Shown: positions 43,388-52,210, counted from the stretch's first letter. The stretch: 64,000 nucleotides of DNA from Streptomyces sp. WM6378 (GCF_001279695.1 NZ_LGDD01000047.1:1-64000), one strand, 5' to 3'. A program made the numbers and translations. The notes: generated by a model not told the origin, from the sequence alone.

Positions 43388-44791
43388 TCAGACCCCGCGC
43401 CAGCCCTCGGGGTCCACTCCGCCCGGCACCGCCGCGGCCTCGGGTCCGTACGGCTCACGGGTGAACACGAACGATCCGAGGTCGAGATGGCTCACCGAGC
43501 CGTCCGGCCGCCGCACCGCACGGAGCGTCTCGCCCCGGTAATAGCCATCGAGGCCCAACCAGGCACCATCGGCGGCAGCCTTGAACCGAGAGGCCCGGCC
43601 CGCGCCGCGGAGCGGTTCCAGGGCCAGCCCGCGGTCGGCGGTCAGTCGCAGCCCGTAGGCGGTCGTGCCCCAGTACCACGGCCCCGTGAGCCCCAGGAGC
43701 TGCTCATCCGCCTCCGGAAGGGGCCGCCAGGGCTCCGGGAAGCGCGGCTCGGCCTCCGCCGTGATCCGTACGAGATCGGCCGCCAGAGTGCCGCACATCG
43801 GCCCTGAGGTCGCATTGGCGAGCGCGACGGCGGCCACTCCGTCCGCCACGCTCACCCACAGACCGGCCACGAATCCGGGCAACGAGCCGGTGTGCCCGGC
43901 GAGTTCACGGCCGCTGGAGCGAGCCAGCTGCAGGCCGAGCCCGTATCCGCCGTCCCAGCCACCAGCCTCTGGCGCCACGGCGGGAGTGCGCATCTCCGCC
44001 ACCGATTCGGCGCTCAGCACCCGCTCGTCGCCCTCGGCAAGGAAGACGGCGAAGCGGCAAAGGTCCGCCGCGGTCGACCAGAGCTGCCCGGCGGGGGCCA
44101 TCAGGCCGAGGTCCTCGGACGGTTCGGGCAGGAGCACATCGGCCCACGGATGCACGGCCCAGCCGCCCGCGTGGGGGTGCACCGGCTGCGTGGTCGTGCG
44201 GTGGAGGCCGAGCGGTTCGAGGATCTCGGTCCGCAGCGCCTCCTCCCAGGGCACCCCGCGCACCGCCTCCACCAGCGAACCAAGCAGTGTGTATCCCGGG
44301 TTGGAGTAGTGGTGCACCCGGCCCGCGGGATGCAGCTGCGGCTGATCTCCCAGCACATCGGCGAGCTCCGGGCGCAGTCCGCCAGGCGTCCGCTCCCACC
44401 ACGGCGCGGGCGATTCGGCAGCCAACCCGGCGGTGTGGGCGAGGAGTTGGGCGATCGTTGCCCCGCCCGCCGCGGTGCCCGGAAGGTGCTTCTCCAGCGG
44501 ATCGCCGAGGTCGATCAGCCCCTCGTCACGCAGCCTCATCACCAATACGGCGGTGAAGGTCTTGGTGATGGAGCCGATCCTGTACTGGACATCGGCGTCC
44601 GGGCCATGGCCGTCGACGGAGGTACGTGATCCGGACCAGACCATCCGGCCGTCCCGCACCACGGCCGCGACGAGCGAGGGCGCCCTCCCCTCGGACTGGG
44701 CCACCGCGATGCGGTGCAGGAGGGCGCGCCGCGTGGCGGGCAGCAGTTCTTCGAAGGGCGACGGTGATACAGGCGAACTCGATGAGGTCAT
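43388..44791 (-). CDS. Serine hydrolase (class C beta-lactamase / D-Ala-D-Ala carboxypeptidase-like)
   Basis: 467 residues. The three active-site motifs are present: SxxK in RIGSITKTF (about residue 73), YxN in HYSNPGY (about residue 163) and HTG in GHTGSLPG (about residue 298). A C-terminal lipocalin-like beta domain of about 110 residues follows. There is no signal peptide, so the enzyme is likely cytosolic and may be an esterase or D-amino-acid peptidase rather than a true beta-lactamase. Confidence 0.86.
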   Translation of the reverse strand: MTSSSSPVSPSPFEELLPATRRALLHRIAVAQSEGRAPSLVAAVVRDGRMVWSGSRTSVDGHGPDADVQYRIGSITKTFTAVLVMRLRDEGLIDLGDPLEKHLPGTAAGGATIAQLLAHTAGLAAESPAPWWERTPGGLRPELADVLGDQPQLHPAGRVHHYSNPGYTLLGSLVEAVRGVPWEEALRTEILEPLGLHRTTTQPVHPHAGGWAVHPWADVLLPEPSEDLGLMAPAGQLWSTAADLCRFAVFLAEGDERVLSAESVAEMRTPAVAPEAGGWDGGYGLGLQLARSSGRELAGHTGSLPGFVAGLWVSVADGVAAVALANATSGPMCGTLAADLVRITAEAEPRFPEPWRPLPEADEQLLGLTGPWYWGTTAYGLRLTADRGLALEPLRGAGRASRFKAAADGAWLGLDGYYRGETLRAVRRPDGSVSHLDLGSFVFTREPYGPEAAAVPGGVDPEGWRGV

Positions 44792-44938
44792 GGCCCCAGG
44801 TCTAGCCGCGCGCCCGCGTCCAGTCGACCTCTTTTCGCGGGAGTCGACCTCTCTGGCTCATCGCCTCCCCGATCCGGAACATACGGAGCTGACGGGGCAA
44901 GTTCGCCGAAACTCAGAGGAAGTTGATGAAGCGGGACG

Positions 44939-45609
44939 TCAGTGGCCGACTGCCCTCCGCCCACTGTCGGTCCGGCGACGCGCGAAGAGAATCCCCCCGA
45001 GCGGGCTCTCGGCCGAGCTGAGCGTCATCTGTGCCTCGACCGTGAAGCCCGCGCCATCGAGCCAGGCGGACACTTGGGCCGGCTGACGTCGATGCACGTG
45101 GACCTTCATCGCGTGGCCCCCATAGCCCTGTGTCTTCAGCCGCGACTCGTCCCCGACGTGAAAGCTGAGCAGCACCAAGCCCCCCGGCCGCACCACCCGC
45201 CGGAAGTGGGCGAGGACCGGCCCGACCTCCTCGTCGGGAATGTGGATCAATGAGTACCAGGCCACCAGGCCCGCCACCGAGGCGTCGGCGAGCTCCAGAT
45301 CCGTCATGGAACCGACCTCGAACCGCAGGCCGGGGTGCTCACGCCGGGCCGTCTCGACCATCGCGGGCGACAGGTCGATCCCGAACGCGTCCATGCCGAG
45401 ACCTCGTAGATGGGCCGTGATCCGCCCGGGCCCGCACCCCACGTCCGCGACGGGGCCCCGCCAGTGGCTCGCACAAGCTCGGAGAACAGTGCCAGGACCG
45501 AGCGTTCGTAGGGCGTTTCGTCCAAGAGGTCCCGCAGCTGGTCCGCATAGCTGGCGGCGACGGTGTCGTAGGACGTGCGGGTGTCGGCCAGCCAGCCTTC
45601 GGTGCTCAT
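44939..45609 (-). pseudogene. SAM-dependent methyltransferase interrupted by a frameshift
   Basis: The N-terminal part (MSTEGWLADTRTSYDTVAASYADQ) reads from ATG 45609 to about 45456. The rest (VADVGCGPGRITAHL, the SAM-binding motif I, then DAFGIDLSPAMVETARR and VVRPGGLVLLSFHVG) continues in another frame down to 44939. The switch falls at CGGGGCCCC (45451-45459); loss of a single base in the G or C run would explain it. Without the shift the product would be a normal class I methyltransferase of about 223 residues. Either a real inactivating mutation or a base-calling error in the homopolymer is possible. Confidence 0.75.
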
Positions 45610-45851
45610 GCCCGGAGACGGTAGTCCACCGGCCGAGGCCGGCGAACCCGCCCGCGGCAGCTACGTTCCGAGCGGAGTCGGCTGCCGTCCCGGTGCAGGT
45701 CCACGACCTCATGAGCACGGGGTCCTGCGGGGATGTCGGACTCCGCGCTCGCTGAGTGTGGCGGCAAAGGGCGGGCATCCACAGGAACCGTCGCCCCCGA
45801 TGCTGCTCACGGGCGTGGCCGGTTGAGGCAGCCAGCCGCCTCGGGCTCGCT

Positions 45852-46301
45852 TCACACTCCGGGTGCGGGCCGCACTGCGATCCCGTTCCGCTCGAACAGC
45901 GCCGCCGTCACCCCGTCTCCCGGCACCAACTCCCCGGCGAATGACCCGTCGTAGACCACACCCCGTCCGCACGACGGACTGCGCGGCATCAACAGCGCCT
46001 CCGTGCAGCCTCCGTGCCGTGCCGCCGCCAGTGCGCGCCGTGCTCCGTCCACGAACTCCGCGGTCACGTCACGTCCCGTGTCCTCAACGACCCGCGCCGT
46101 CCCGTCGAGCACATCGTGCCCATCGCCGCCCACCAGCTCCGCGGGCCGACGCGGTGTCGCGAGCCCGCCGGCCACCTCTGGGCAAAAGGAGACGACTTCG
46201 CGGCCCGCCACTGCCTCCTCGATGCCCGAAGACGCCTTGTGCTGCCCGTCGAAGCGGCATGGCACCCCACGCAGACACGCGCTGACCAGGATTGCTTCCA
46301 T
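45852..46301 (-). CDS. DUF523 protein, TudS-like desulfidase
   Basis: 149 residues. Conserved cysteines occur in SACLRGVPCRFDG, SFCPEVAGG and RSPSCGRG, the pattern of DUF523. A characterised member, TudS, is an iron-sulfur enzyme that removes sulfur from 2-thiouracil. Three or four of these cysteines could hold such a cluster. The conserved REVVSFCPEV-GGL-TPR-P stretch is intact. It stands alone on the minus strand. Confidence 0.82.
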   Translation of the reverse strand: MEAILVSACLRGVPCRFDGQHKASSGIEEAVAGREVVSFCPEVAGGLATPRRPAELVGGDGHDVLDGTARVVEDTGRDVTAEFVDGARRALAAARHGGCTEALLMPRSPSCGRGVVYDGSFAGELVPGDGVTAALFERNGIAVRPAPGV

Positions 46302-46432
46302 TCCGCCAGGCTAGCCACAGTCGGCACCACGGACCGTCGCCCATGCTCACAGTCATCCGGATCTGCTCGTACAGGCCTGTCGACAACCCTCGTGCTGCAT
46401 CGAAGGTCCTGTCTTCATGCACCCCCTGAGGC

Positions 46433-47155
46433 CTATCGGGATGTCAGCACACAGAACTCGTGACCGTCGGGGTCGGCCATCACCACCCAGTCGACGTCCC
46501 CTTGGCCTATGTCGATGCGTCTTGCCCCGAGGGAGACGAGCCGATCGATCTCCGTCTGCTGGTCACTGCCGGCCGGTGGAACGAGGTCGAAGTGCAGCCG
46601 TCCCTTACCCGCCTTCGACATCAGGGGTGGGCCACCCCACGTGATCTTCGGACCTCCGTGCGGTGAGCGGATCGCGGTCTCCTGGTCCTGGTCCCAGACC
46701 AGTGGCCAGCCCAGCGCTCGGCTCCAGAAGTACCCGGTCTCCTGCGAACCATCGCCCGCCAGCGCTCCGACAAATCCGCACTCGGCGAGGAAGCTGTTGC
46801 CCGGCTCGATGACACAGAACTCATTGCCCTCGGGGTCGGCCATCACCACATGCCCCTCCTCCGGGCGTTGACCGATGTCGATGTGCCGGGCGCCGAGTCG
46901 GAGCGCCCTCTCCACCACCTGCTTCTGGTCGTCGAGGGACGTGCTCGTCAGATCGAAGTGCATGTGGTTCTGGCCTGTCTTCCGCTCGCGGGTCGGGAGG
47001 AAACGGAGCCGGAACCCGGTGTCATCGCCGGGAAGCAGGGTGATGCCGTCGGAGGAGTCCTCGGCTGTCTCCCATCCGAGGAAGTCGGCCCAGAAGCGCG
47101 CGAGACGGAGCGGGTCGTGCGCATCGAAACAGAGTGCGTGCAGGCGAGAAGTCAT
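46433..47155 (-). CDS. VOC-family protein with two glyoxalase-like domains
   Basis: 240 residues made of two similar halves (about 1-118 and 125-240). Each has the beta-alpha-beta-beta-beta pattern and ends in VVMADPEGNEFCVIEPG or VVMADPDGHEFCVLTSR. Metal-ligand positions (H in LHALCFDAHD, H in HMHFDL/LHFDLV, E in NEFCV/HEFCV) are present. Members include dioxygenases, isomerases and resistance proteins; the reaction here is unknown. Confidence 0.84.
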   Translation of the reverse strand: MTSRLHALCFDAHDPLRLARFWADFLGWETAEDSSDGITLLPGDDTGFRLRFLPTRERKTGQNHMHFDLTSTSLDDQKQVVERALRLGARHIDIGQRPEEGHVVMADPEGNEFCVIEPGNSFLAECGFVGALAGDGSQETGYFWSRALGWPLVWDQDQETAIRSPHGGPKITWGGPPLMSKAGKGRLHFDLVPPAGSDQQTEIDRLVSLGARRIDIGQGDVDWVVMADPDGHEFCVLTSR

Positions 47156-47277
47156 CCGTAGGTCTCCCGGTAGGGACGGGCGGCTCGTGCTGGAGGCTGC
47201 CCGGCCGTTGCCACCTGGTCAGCTGATGGGCGCCCGCGCTCGTGCGCCGGCGAGCACGCTGGAAGCGGCCCGTGGCC

Positions 47278-47895
47278 TCACAGGCTGGCGAGGAGGGCGT
47301 CGAGCGGGGGTGGTGTCCGGTCCGGTGCGAGGGCCTCGGCAAGGAGACGGCCGTAGCGGATCTTGCGGCCCTTCTTCGTGCCGAGGAAGCGCCGCATCTG
47401 CCGATGCCGGGGCCGGCCGCGCTGTGCGGGCTGGCGCTGGAAGGACTGCCAGGCACGGAAGTCGCCCTCGGCACGGAAGATCTCCTCGACTCCTGCCGTG
47501 CCGAGCGCGCGGATGAGTTCGTCCTCCAGATCCGCGGTGCACACGTAGATGTCCTGGAGCGGTGCCTGTGACCGCGTCAGGCCACGCTCGTAGAAGCCCT
47601 TTTCGCCCTCGTCGCACAGTCCTGTCAGGCGCAGACCGAGGCCGGGCGGCCCGAGGAGCCCGGCATAGCGGCCGACGCTCATCGCCCCGCCCATCGGCAC
47701 GACACACACCCCCTCGGCGGCCAGGTCCCGGCCACGCCGTGCGGCCAGCGCCTCGACGGCCGCGAGATCGCTCAGCCCTTCCAACAGCACCGCGGTCCGT
47801 GCGCCAAGGCCCTCCGCCAGATCGCGCGCCGGCCTCTCGGGACCGCCGGTCGCCCAGTCGTCGACCGCAGCCTGGAACGCCCTCATGTCCGCCAT
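47278..47895 (-). CDS. Stand-alone TOPRIM-domain protein (OLD-nuclease-like TOPRIM)
   Basis: 205 residues. TAVLLEGLSDLAAVEALAARRGRDL gives the TOPRIM glutamate, VCVVPMGGAMSVGRYAGLLG the following strand, and GLCDEGEKGFYERGL the acidic D-x-E-type motif. The order matches the TOPRIM domain at the C-terminus of OLD-family nucleases, but no ATPase domain is present in the gene or nearby. The C-terminus is basic (GTKKGRKIRYGRLLAEAL). A metal-dependent nuclease or nucleotidyl-transfer role is inferred. ATG 47895 is used; ATG 47886 is possible. Confidence 0.7.
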   Translation of the reverse strand: MADMRAFQAAVDDWATGGPERPARDLAEGLGARTAVLLEGLSDLAAVEALAARRGRDLAAEGVCVVPMGGAMSVGRYAGLLGPPGLGLRLTGLCDEGEKGFYERGLTRSQAPLQDIYVCTADLEDELIRALGTAGVEEIFRAEGDFRAWQSFQRQPAQRGRPRHRQMRRFLGTKKGRKIRYGRLLAEALAPDRTPPPLDALLASL

Positions 47896-48062
47896 GGGGC
47901 GAGTCTGCAACGGCCACCGGCGGCACGGCACCGGATTATTCAACGGCCTCAGGTGCCCTCAGGAGCTGCGCCGCCGAACACTCGGCCGTACCGCCGCGGC
48001 CACTGCCGTACCTATCGGACCACCAACCCCGCGTTTCCACTGGAAACCTACGCGGAGGCCGA

Positions 48063-49556
48063 TCAGGTCTGAGCCATGTCCACGAAGCGTGAGTAGTGGC
48101 CCTGGAAGGCGACGGTGATGGTCGCGGTCGGGCCGTTACGGTGCTTGGCCACGATCAGGTCCGCCTCGCCCGCGCGGGGCGACTCCTTCTCGTAGGCATC
48201 CTCGCGGTGCAGCAGGATGACCATGTCCGCGTCCTGCTCGATGGAGCCGGATTCACGCAGGTCGGACACCATCGGCTTCTTGTCCGTACGCTGCTCGGGG
48301 CCACGGTTCAGCTGCGAGAGCGCGATCACCGGGAGCTGAAGCTCCTTGGCGAGGAGCTTCAGGTTTCGTGACATGTCCGAGACTTCCTGCTGACGGCTCT
48401 CGGCTCGCTTCGAACCGCCCGACTGCATCAGCTGCAGATAGTCGATGACGACGAGGCGGAGGTCGTTGCGCTGCTTCAGGCGCCGGCACTTGGCGCGGAT
48501 TTCCATCATCGACAGGTTTGGGGAGTCGTCGATGTAGAGCGGCGCCTGGGAGACGTCGGGCATGCGCCGGGCCAGGCGCGTCCAGTCTTCGTCGGTCATG
48601 GTGCCGGAGCGCATGTGATGGAGGGCGACGCGGGCCTCGGCCGACAGCAGACGCATCGCGATCTCGTTGCGCCCCATTTCGAGCGAGAAGATCACGCTGG
48701 GCAGGTTGTGCTTGATAGAACAGGCCCGCGCGAAGTCCAGCGCCAGCGTGGACTTACCCATCGCGGGACGGGCGGCGATGACGACCATCTGGCCGGGGTG
48801 CAGCCCGTTGGTGAGCGAGTCGAAGTCGGTGAACCCGGTGGGCACTCCGGTCATCTCGCCACTGCGCGAGCCGATCGCCTCGATCTCGTCGAGCGCGCCC
48901 TCCATGATGTCGCCGAGCGGCAGGTAGTCCTCGCTGGTGCGCTGCTCGGTGACCGCGTAGATCTCGGCCTGCGCGGAGTTGACGATGTCGTCGACGTCGC
49001 CGTCCGCCGCGTATCCCATCTGCGTGATCTTGGTGCCCGCCTCGACGAGCCTGCGGAGCACCGCCCGCTCGTGGACGATCTCCGCGTAGTACGAGGCGTT
49101 GGCCGCCGTCGGCACCGACTGGACCAGCGTGTGCAGATACGAGGCGCCGCCGACGCGGGTGATCTCGCCGCGCTTGACCAGCTCGGCGGCGACCGTGATG
49201 GGGTCGGCGGGCTCGCCCTTGGCATAGAGGTCGAGGATCGCCGTGTAGACGGTCTCGTGGGCGGGCTTGTAGAAGTCGTGGCCCTTGATGATCTCCACGA
49301 CGTCCGCGATGGCGTCCTTGGAGAGCAGCATGCCGCCGAGGACGGACTGCTCGGCGTCGATGTCCTGGGGGGGCACTCGCTCGAAGCCGGAGGACCCGCC
49401 GTCCCAGTCGTCCTGGCCGCGGTCATGCTGGTCGTCACGGCCCCTGCCACGACCACGGCCTCGGCCCTCGCTGTCGCCGCGCTGGCGGGAAACAGGCAGA
49501 CGGTCACTTGGACCGGTCTCGGCCCAGGGCTCGTCCAACGGCTCGGGAATGCTCAC
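48063..49556 (-). CDS. dnaB: Replicative DNA helicase
   Basis: 497 residues. A charged Arg/Gly/Asp-rich leader of about 60 residues is followed by the N-terminal DnaB domain (VPPQDIDAEQSVLGGMLL). The RecA-type ATPase then has Walker A ARPAMGKSTLALDFA, Walker B VVIDYLQLM and ALSQLNRGPEQR. No intein is present. It unwinds DNA ahead of the replication fork and loads primase. GTG 49556 is used because GGGAGGAGG precedes it. Its predicted promoter (49670-49698) adjoins a DnaA box. Confidence 0.95.
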   Translation of the reverse strand: MSIPEPLDEPWAETGPSDRLPVSRQRGDSEGRGRGRGRGRDDQHDRGQDDWDGGSSGFERVPPQDIDAEQSVLGGMLLSKDAIADVVEIIKGHDFYKPAHETVYTAILDLYAKGEPADPITVAAELVKRGEITRVGGASYLHTLVQSVPTAANASYYAEIVHERAVLRRLVEAGTKITQMGYAADGDVDDIVNSAQAEIYAVTEQRTSEDYLPLGDIMEGALDEIEAIGSRSGEMTGVPTGFTDFDSLTNGLHPGQMVVIAARPAMGKSTLALDFARACSIKHNLPSVIFSLEMGRNEIAMRLLSAEARVALHHMRSGTMTDEDWTRLARRMPDVSQAPLYIDDSPNLSMMEIRAKCRRLKQRNDLRLVVIDYLQLMQSGGSKRAESRQQEVSDMSRNLKLLAKELQLPVIALSQLNRGPEQRTDKKPMVSDLRESGSIEQDADMVILLHREDAYEKESPRAGEADLIVAKHRNGPTATITVAFQGHYSRFVDMAQT

Positions 49557-49633
49557 CGGGCCACCTCCTCCCGTCCGCTCCGCGGACCTAGCCGTGCCAC
49601 TCTTTCTACGGCACGACGCTGACAAATCGAGAA

Positions 49634-49667
49634 GCCCGACTCCGGTTCCGGCGCGTCGGGCGCCGGA
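49634..49667. other. Mutually exclusive hairpins in the dnaB leader
   Basis: GCCCGAC (49634-49640) can pair with GTCGGGC (49655-49661), and TCCGGCGC (49647-49654) can pair with GCGCCGGA (49660-49667). The two stems share bases, so only one can form. They lie at the 5' end of the predicted dnaB transcript. Function is unproven. Confidence 0.35.
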
Positions 49668-49669
49668 CC

Positions 49670-49698
49670 ACGTTAGGCCCGCGAGCGGCGTCAGCCAA
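49670..49698 (-). promoter_or_regulatory. Predicted dnaB promoter
   Basis: On the minus strand, -35 TTGGCT (49698-49693), 17-base spacer, -10 TAACGT (49675-49670). Transcription would begin near 49663, giving a leader of about 107 bases. An exact DnaA box begins six bases upstream of the -35. Confidence 0.5.
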
Positions 49699-49703
49699 TC
49701 TGG

Positions 49704-49792
49704 TTATCCACAGGGCATGTGGACGAACGACCGGATGCTGTGGAGAAGTCTCCGGAACCTGTGCACGGACCGGGGGACAGCACTGTGGACAA
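49704..49792. other. Cluster of four DnaA boxes upstream of dnaB
   Basis: TTATCCACA at 49704-49712 (exact, plus); TGTGGACGA at 49719-49727 and TGTGGAGAA at 49739-49747 (each one mismatch, minus); TGTGGACAA at 49784-49792 (exact, minus). They occupy the divergent dnaB-MATE gap of 423 bp (49557-49979), which holds no gene. Confidence 0.65.
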
Positions 49793-49943
49793 AGTCATAG
49801 CCGCTCGCCAGCAACCATCCTGACCTGCACTTTCTCCATCCACCGGCTGTGGGGGCGAAAAACTTTCCCGACTGGCTCAAGATCTCGGCAAACGGCGCGC
49901 ACCAGAACCGGACCCGACCTCCGAGGTAAGGATCACAGATGCA

Positions 49944-49972
49944 TTGCGTCCATTACCTGTGGAAGATTAGAT
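49944..49972 (+). promoter_or_regulatory. Leaderless promoter of the MATE gene
   Basis: -35 TTGCGT (49944-49949), 17-base spacer, -10 TTAGAT (49967-49972). The ATG begins eight bases after the -10, where transcription itself should start. No ribosome site is present. Confidence 0.6.
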
Positions 49973-49979
49973 TGACCCC

Positions 49980-51329
49980 ATGAAACAGGCCCCCGCGGCG
50001 CCGGAGAACGACCGGCGGACTTCCCGGCGCCGACACGATCGCGAGATCGTGTCCCTCGCCGTTCCCGCTTTCGGCGCCCTCGTCGCCGAGCCGCTTTTCG
50101 TGATGGCCGACAGCGCGATCGTGGGCCACCTCGGTACCCCGCAACTGGCTGGTTTGGGTATTGCCGCCCCCTTGCTCACCACCGCCGTGAGCATCTTCGT
50201 CTTCCTCGCCTACGCCACTACAGCCGCCGTCTCCCGCCGGGTCGGCGCCGGCGATCTACGGGCCGCGATCCGCCAGGGCATGGACGGCATCTGGCTCGCG
50301 CTGCTCCTGGGCGCCGCGGTCGTCGCCGCCGTACTGCCCGCCGCTCCCTGGCTGGTCGGCCTCTTCGGCGCCTCGGATACCGCGGCGCCGTACGCCATCA
50401 CCTATCTCCGCGTCTCCGCCCTCGGCATTCCCGCCATGCTCGTCGTGCTCGCCTCGACCGGTGTACTGCGCGGCCTCCAGAACACCAGGACGCCCCTGTA
50501 CGTCGCCATGGGCGGCTTCGCAGCCAACGGCGTGCTCAACCTCGGCCTTGTCTACGGCGCAGGGCTCGGCATCGCCGGGTCGGCATGGGGCACCGTCATC
50601 GCCCAGTTCGGGATGGCCTCCGTCTATCTCACCGTGGTCGTGCGCGGGGCCCGACGGCACGGCGCCTCTCTGCGGCCGGACGCCGCGGGCATCCGGAACA
50701 GCGCACAGGCGGGCGTACCGCTCCTGGTCCGTACGCTTTCGCTGCGAGCCGTCCTGATGATCGCCACCGCAGTCGCTGCCCGCCTCGGTGACGTCGACAT
50801 CGCCGCTCACCAGATCATCCTGTCCCTGTGGAATCTGATGGCCTTCGCCCTCGACGCGATCGCCATCGCGGGGCAGGCGATCATCGGCCGCTATCTGGGC
50901 GCCGCCGACGCAAGGGGTGCCAAGCAGGCCTGCCGCCGCATGGTGGAGTGGGGCGTCGCCTTCGGAGTGCTGCTCGGCCTGCTCGTGGTGGCGGCTCGCC
51001 CGCTCTTCATCCCGCTCTTCACCAGCGACCGGACCGTCCAGGGCACCCTGCTGCCGGCTCTGCTCGTGGTCGCCCTCATCCAGCCGGTCGCCGGCGTCGT
51101 CTTCGTGCTCGACGGCGTGCTGATGGGCGCGGGTGACGGCCCCTATCTGGCCCGGGCCATGCTGCTGACCCTGGTGGTCTTCGCCCCGGTAGCGCTCCTC
51201 GTGCCGACCTTCGGCGGCGGGCTGACCACACTGTGGTGGGCCATGGCTCTGATGATGACGGTCCGCATGCTGACCCTCGGCTGGCGGGCCCGCTCCGGAC
51301 GCTGGCTGGTCACCGGCGCGACGCGCTGA
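49980..51329 (+). CDS. MATE-family efflux transporter (DinF-like)
   Basis: 449 residues, 12 membrane helices in two related halves. REIVSLAVPAFGALVAEPLFVMADSAIVGHLGTPQLAGLG opens the protein (given here only as the family hallmark: the P-A-x-G and D-S-A-I-V-G-H-L-G stretches). MATE proteins export cationic drugs or metabolites by Na+ or H+ antiport. It is divergent from dnaB and read from an apparently leaderless promoter. Two parS sites follow its stop. Confidence 0.88.
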   Translation: MKQAPAAPENDRRTSRRRHDREIVSLAVPAFGALVAEPLFVMADSAIVGHLGTPQLAGLGIAAPLLTTAVSIFVFLAYATTAAVSRRVGAGDLRAAIRQGMDGIWLALLLGAAVVAAVLPAAPWLVGLFGASDTAAPYAITYLRVSALGIPAMLVVLASTGVLRGLQNTRTPLYVAMGGFAANGVLNLGLVYGAGLGIAGSAWGTVIAQFGMASVYLTVVVRGARRHGASLRPDAAGIRNSAQAGVPLLVRTLSLRAVLMIATAVAARLGDVDIAAHQIILSLWNLMAFALDAIAIAGQAIIGRYLGAADARGAKQACRRMVEWGVAFGVLLGLLVVAARPLFIPLFTSDRTVQGTLLPALLVVALIQPVAGVVFVLDGVLMGAGDGPYLARAMLLTLVVFAPVALLVPTFGGGLTTLWWAMALMMTVRMLTLGWRARSGRWLVTGATR

Positions 51330-51359
51330 CCCCGGGGCCCGTGAAACGGCCGACGTGAC

Positions 51360-51373
51360 GTTTCACGTGAAAC
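51360..51373. other. parS site 8
   Basis: Exact GTTTCACGTGAAAC in the gap between the converging MATE and rplI genes. A half-site (GTGAAACGG) lies 20 bp upstream. Confidence 0.88.
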
Positions 51374-51392
51374 GCAGTCCTCGGCTCTCCCT

Positions 51393-51406
51393 GTTTCACG
51401 TGAAAC
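51393..51406. other. parS site 9
   Basis: Exact GTTTCACGTGAAAC within a 16-bp palindrome, 33 bp from site 8 and eight bases before the rplI-operon terminator. Confidence 0.88.
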
Positions 51407-51413
51407 ACAGCGG

Positions 51414-51445
51414 AAAGGGCCGCACCCCGAGGGGTACGGCCCTTT
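51414..51445 (-). terminator. Terminator of the rpsF-ssb-rpsR-rplI operon
   Basis: AAAGGGCCG (51414-51422) pairs with CGGCCCTTT (51437-51445), with further pairing of CCCC and GGGG inside. It lies 20 bases after the rplI stop. Confidence 0.8.
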
Positions 51446-51464
51446 CTACTGTGCTGTGCAGCGC

Positions 51465-51911
51465 TTAGGCGGCGATGACCTCGACGCCAAGCTTCGCGAC
51501 AACGTCGGCGTGCAGACGCACGGACACCTGGTGAGCACCCAGGGTCTTGATCGGCGCACCGAGCTCGACGCGGCGCTTGTCCACGTCCGGGCCACCGGCA
51601 GCCTTGATCGCCGCAGCGACGTCGGCCTGGGTGACGGAGCCGAAGAGACGGCCGGCGTCGCCGGAGCGAACAGCCAGACGAACCTTCACGCCCTCGAGCC
51701 GGGCCTTGACCTCGTTGGCCTGCTCGATGGTCGCGATCTCATGGATCTTGCGCGCACGACGGATCTGCGCGACGTCCTTCTCGCCACCCTTGGTCCAGCG
51801 GATCGCGAAACCACGCGGGACCAGGTAGTTGCGAGCGTAGCCGTCCTTGACGTCAACGACGTCGCCGGCAGTGCCGAGGCCAGAGACCTCGTGGGTGAGG
51901 ATGATCTTCAT
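51465..51911 (-). CDS. rplI: 50S ribosomal protein L9
   Basis: 148 residues. [36 protein letters not shown] is the L9 N-terminal domain (hallmark L-G-x-x-G-D-V-V-x-V-K-x-G-Y-A-R-N-Y-L-x-P), followed by the long connecting helix and the C-terminal domain. It binds 23S rRNA at the base of the L1 stalk. It is last in the rpsF-ssb-rpsR-rplI operon, 18 bases after rpsR. Confidence 0.97.
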   Translation of the reverse strand: MKIILTHEVSGLGTAGDVVDVKDGYARNYLVPRGFAIRWTKGGEKDVAQIRRARKIHEIATIEQANEVKARLEGVKVRLAVRSGDAGRLFGSVTQADVAAAIKAAGGPDVDKRRVELGAPIKTLGAHQVSVRLHADVVAKLGVEVIAA

Positions 51912-51929
51912 TTTTCGGTCACCCTTCCC

Positions 51930-52166
51930 TTATCGCGCGGTGGACGTGTAGGGCAGCAGCGCCATCTCACGGCTGTTCTTGACGGCCGTGGCGACGTCAC
52001 GCTGGTGCTGCGTGCAGTTGCCGGTCACGCGGCGGGCACGGATCTTGCCGCGGTCGGAAATGAACTTCCGCAGCATGTTCGTGTCCTTGTAGTCCACGTA
52101 AGCGGTCTTGTCCTTGCAGAAAGCGCAGACCTTCTTCTTAGGCTTGCGCACAGGCGGCTTCGCCAT
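51930..52166 (-). CDS. rpsR: 30S ribosomal protein S18
   Basis: 78 residues. CAFCKDK and the later [25 protein letters not shown] are S18 hallmarks. The CxxC, cysteine and histidine suggest a zinc-binding (C+) form. Actinobacteria often carry a second, cysteine-free S18 used when zinc is scarce. It binds S6 in the 30S platform. It sits between ssb and rplI. Confidence 0.97.
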   Translation of the reverse strand: MAKPPVRKPKKKVCAFCKDKTAYVDYKDTNMLRKFISDRGKIRARRVTGNCTQHQRDVATAVKNSREMALLPYTSTAR

Positions 52167-52210
52167 GGTGTTTCTCCTGTGTGATCAAGAAGTGGGGGTT
52201 ACGAGCTGCC

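Noticed and set aside
45451..45460. Programmed -1 frameshift in the methyltransferase
   Set aside because: The in-phase codons (GGC GGG GCC CCG) do not form an X-XXY-YYZ slippery heptamer and no pseudoknot is evident.
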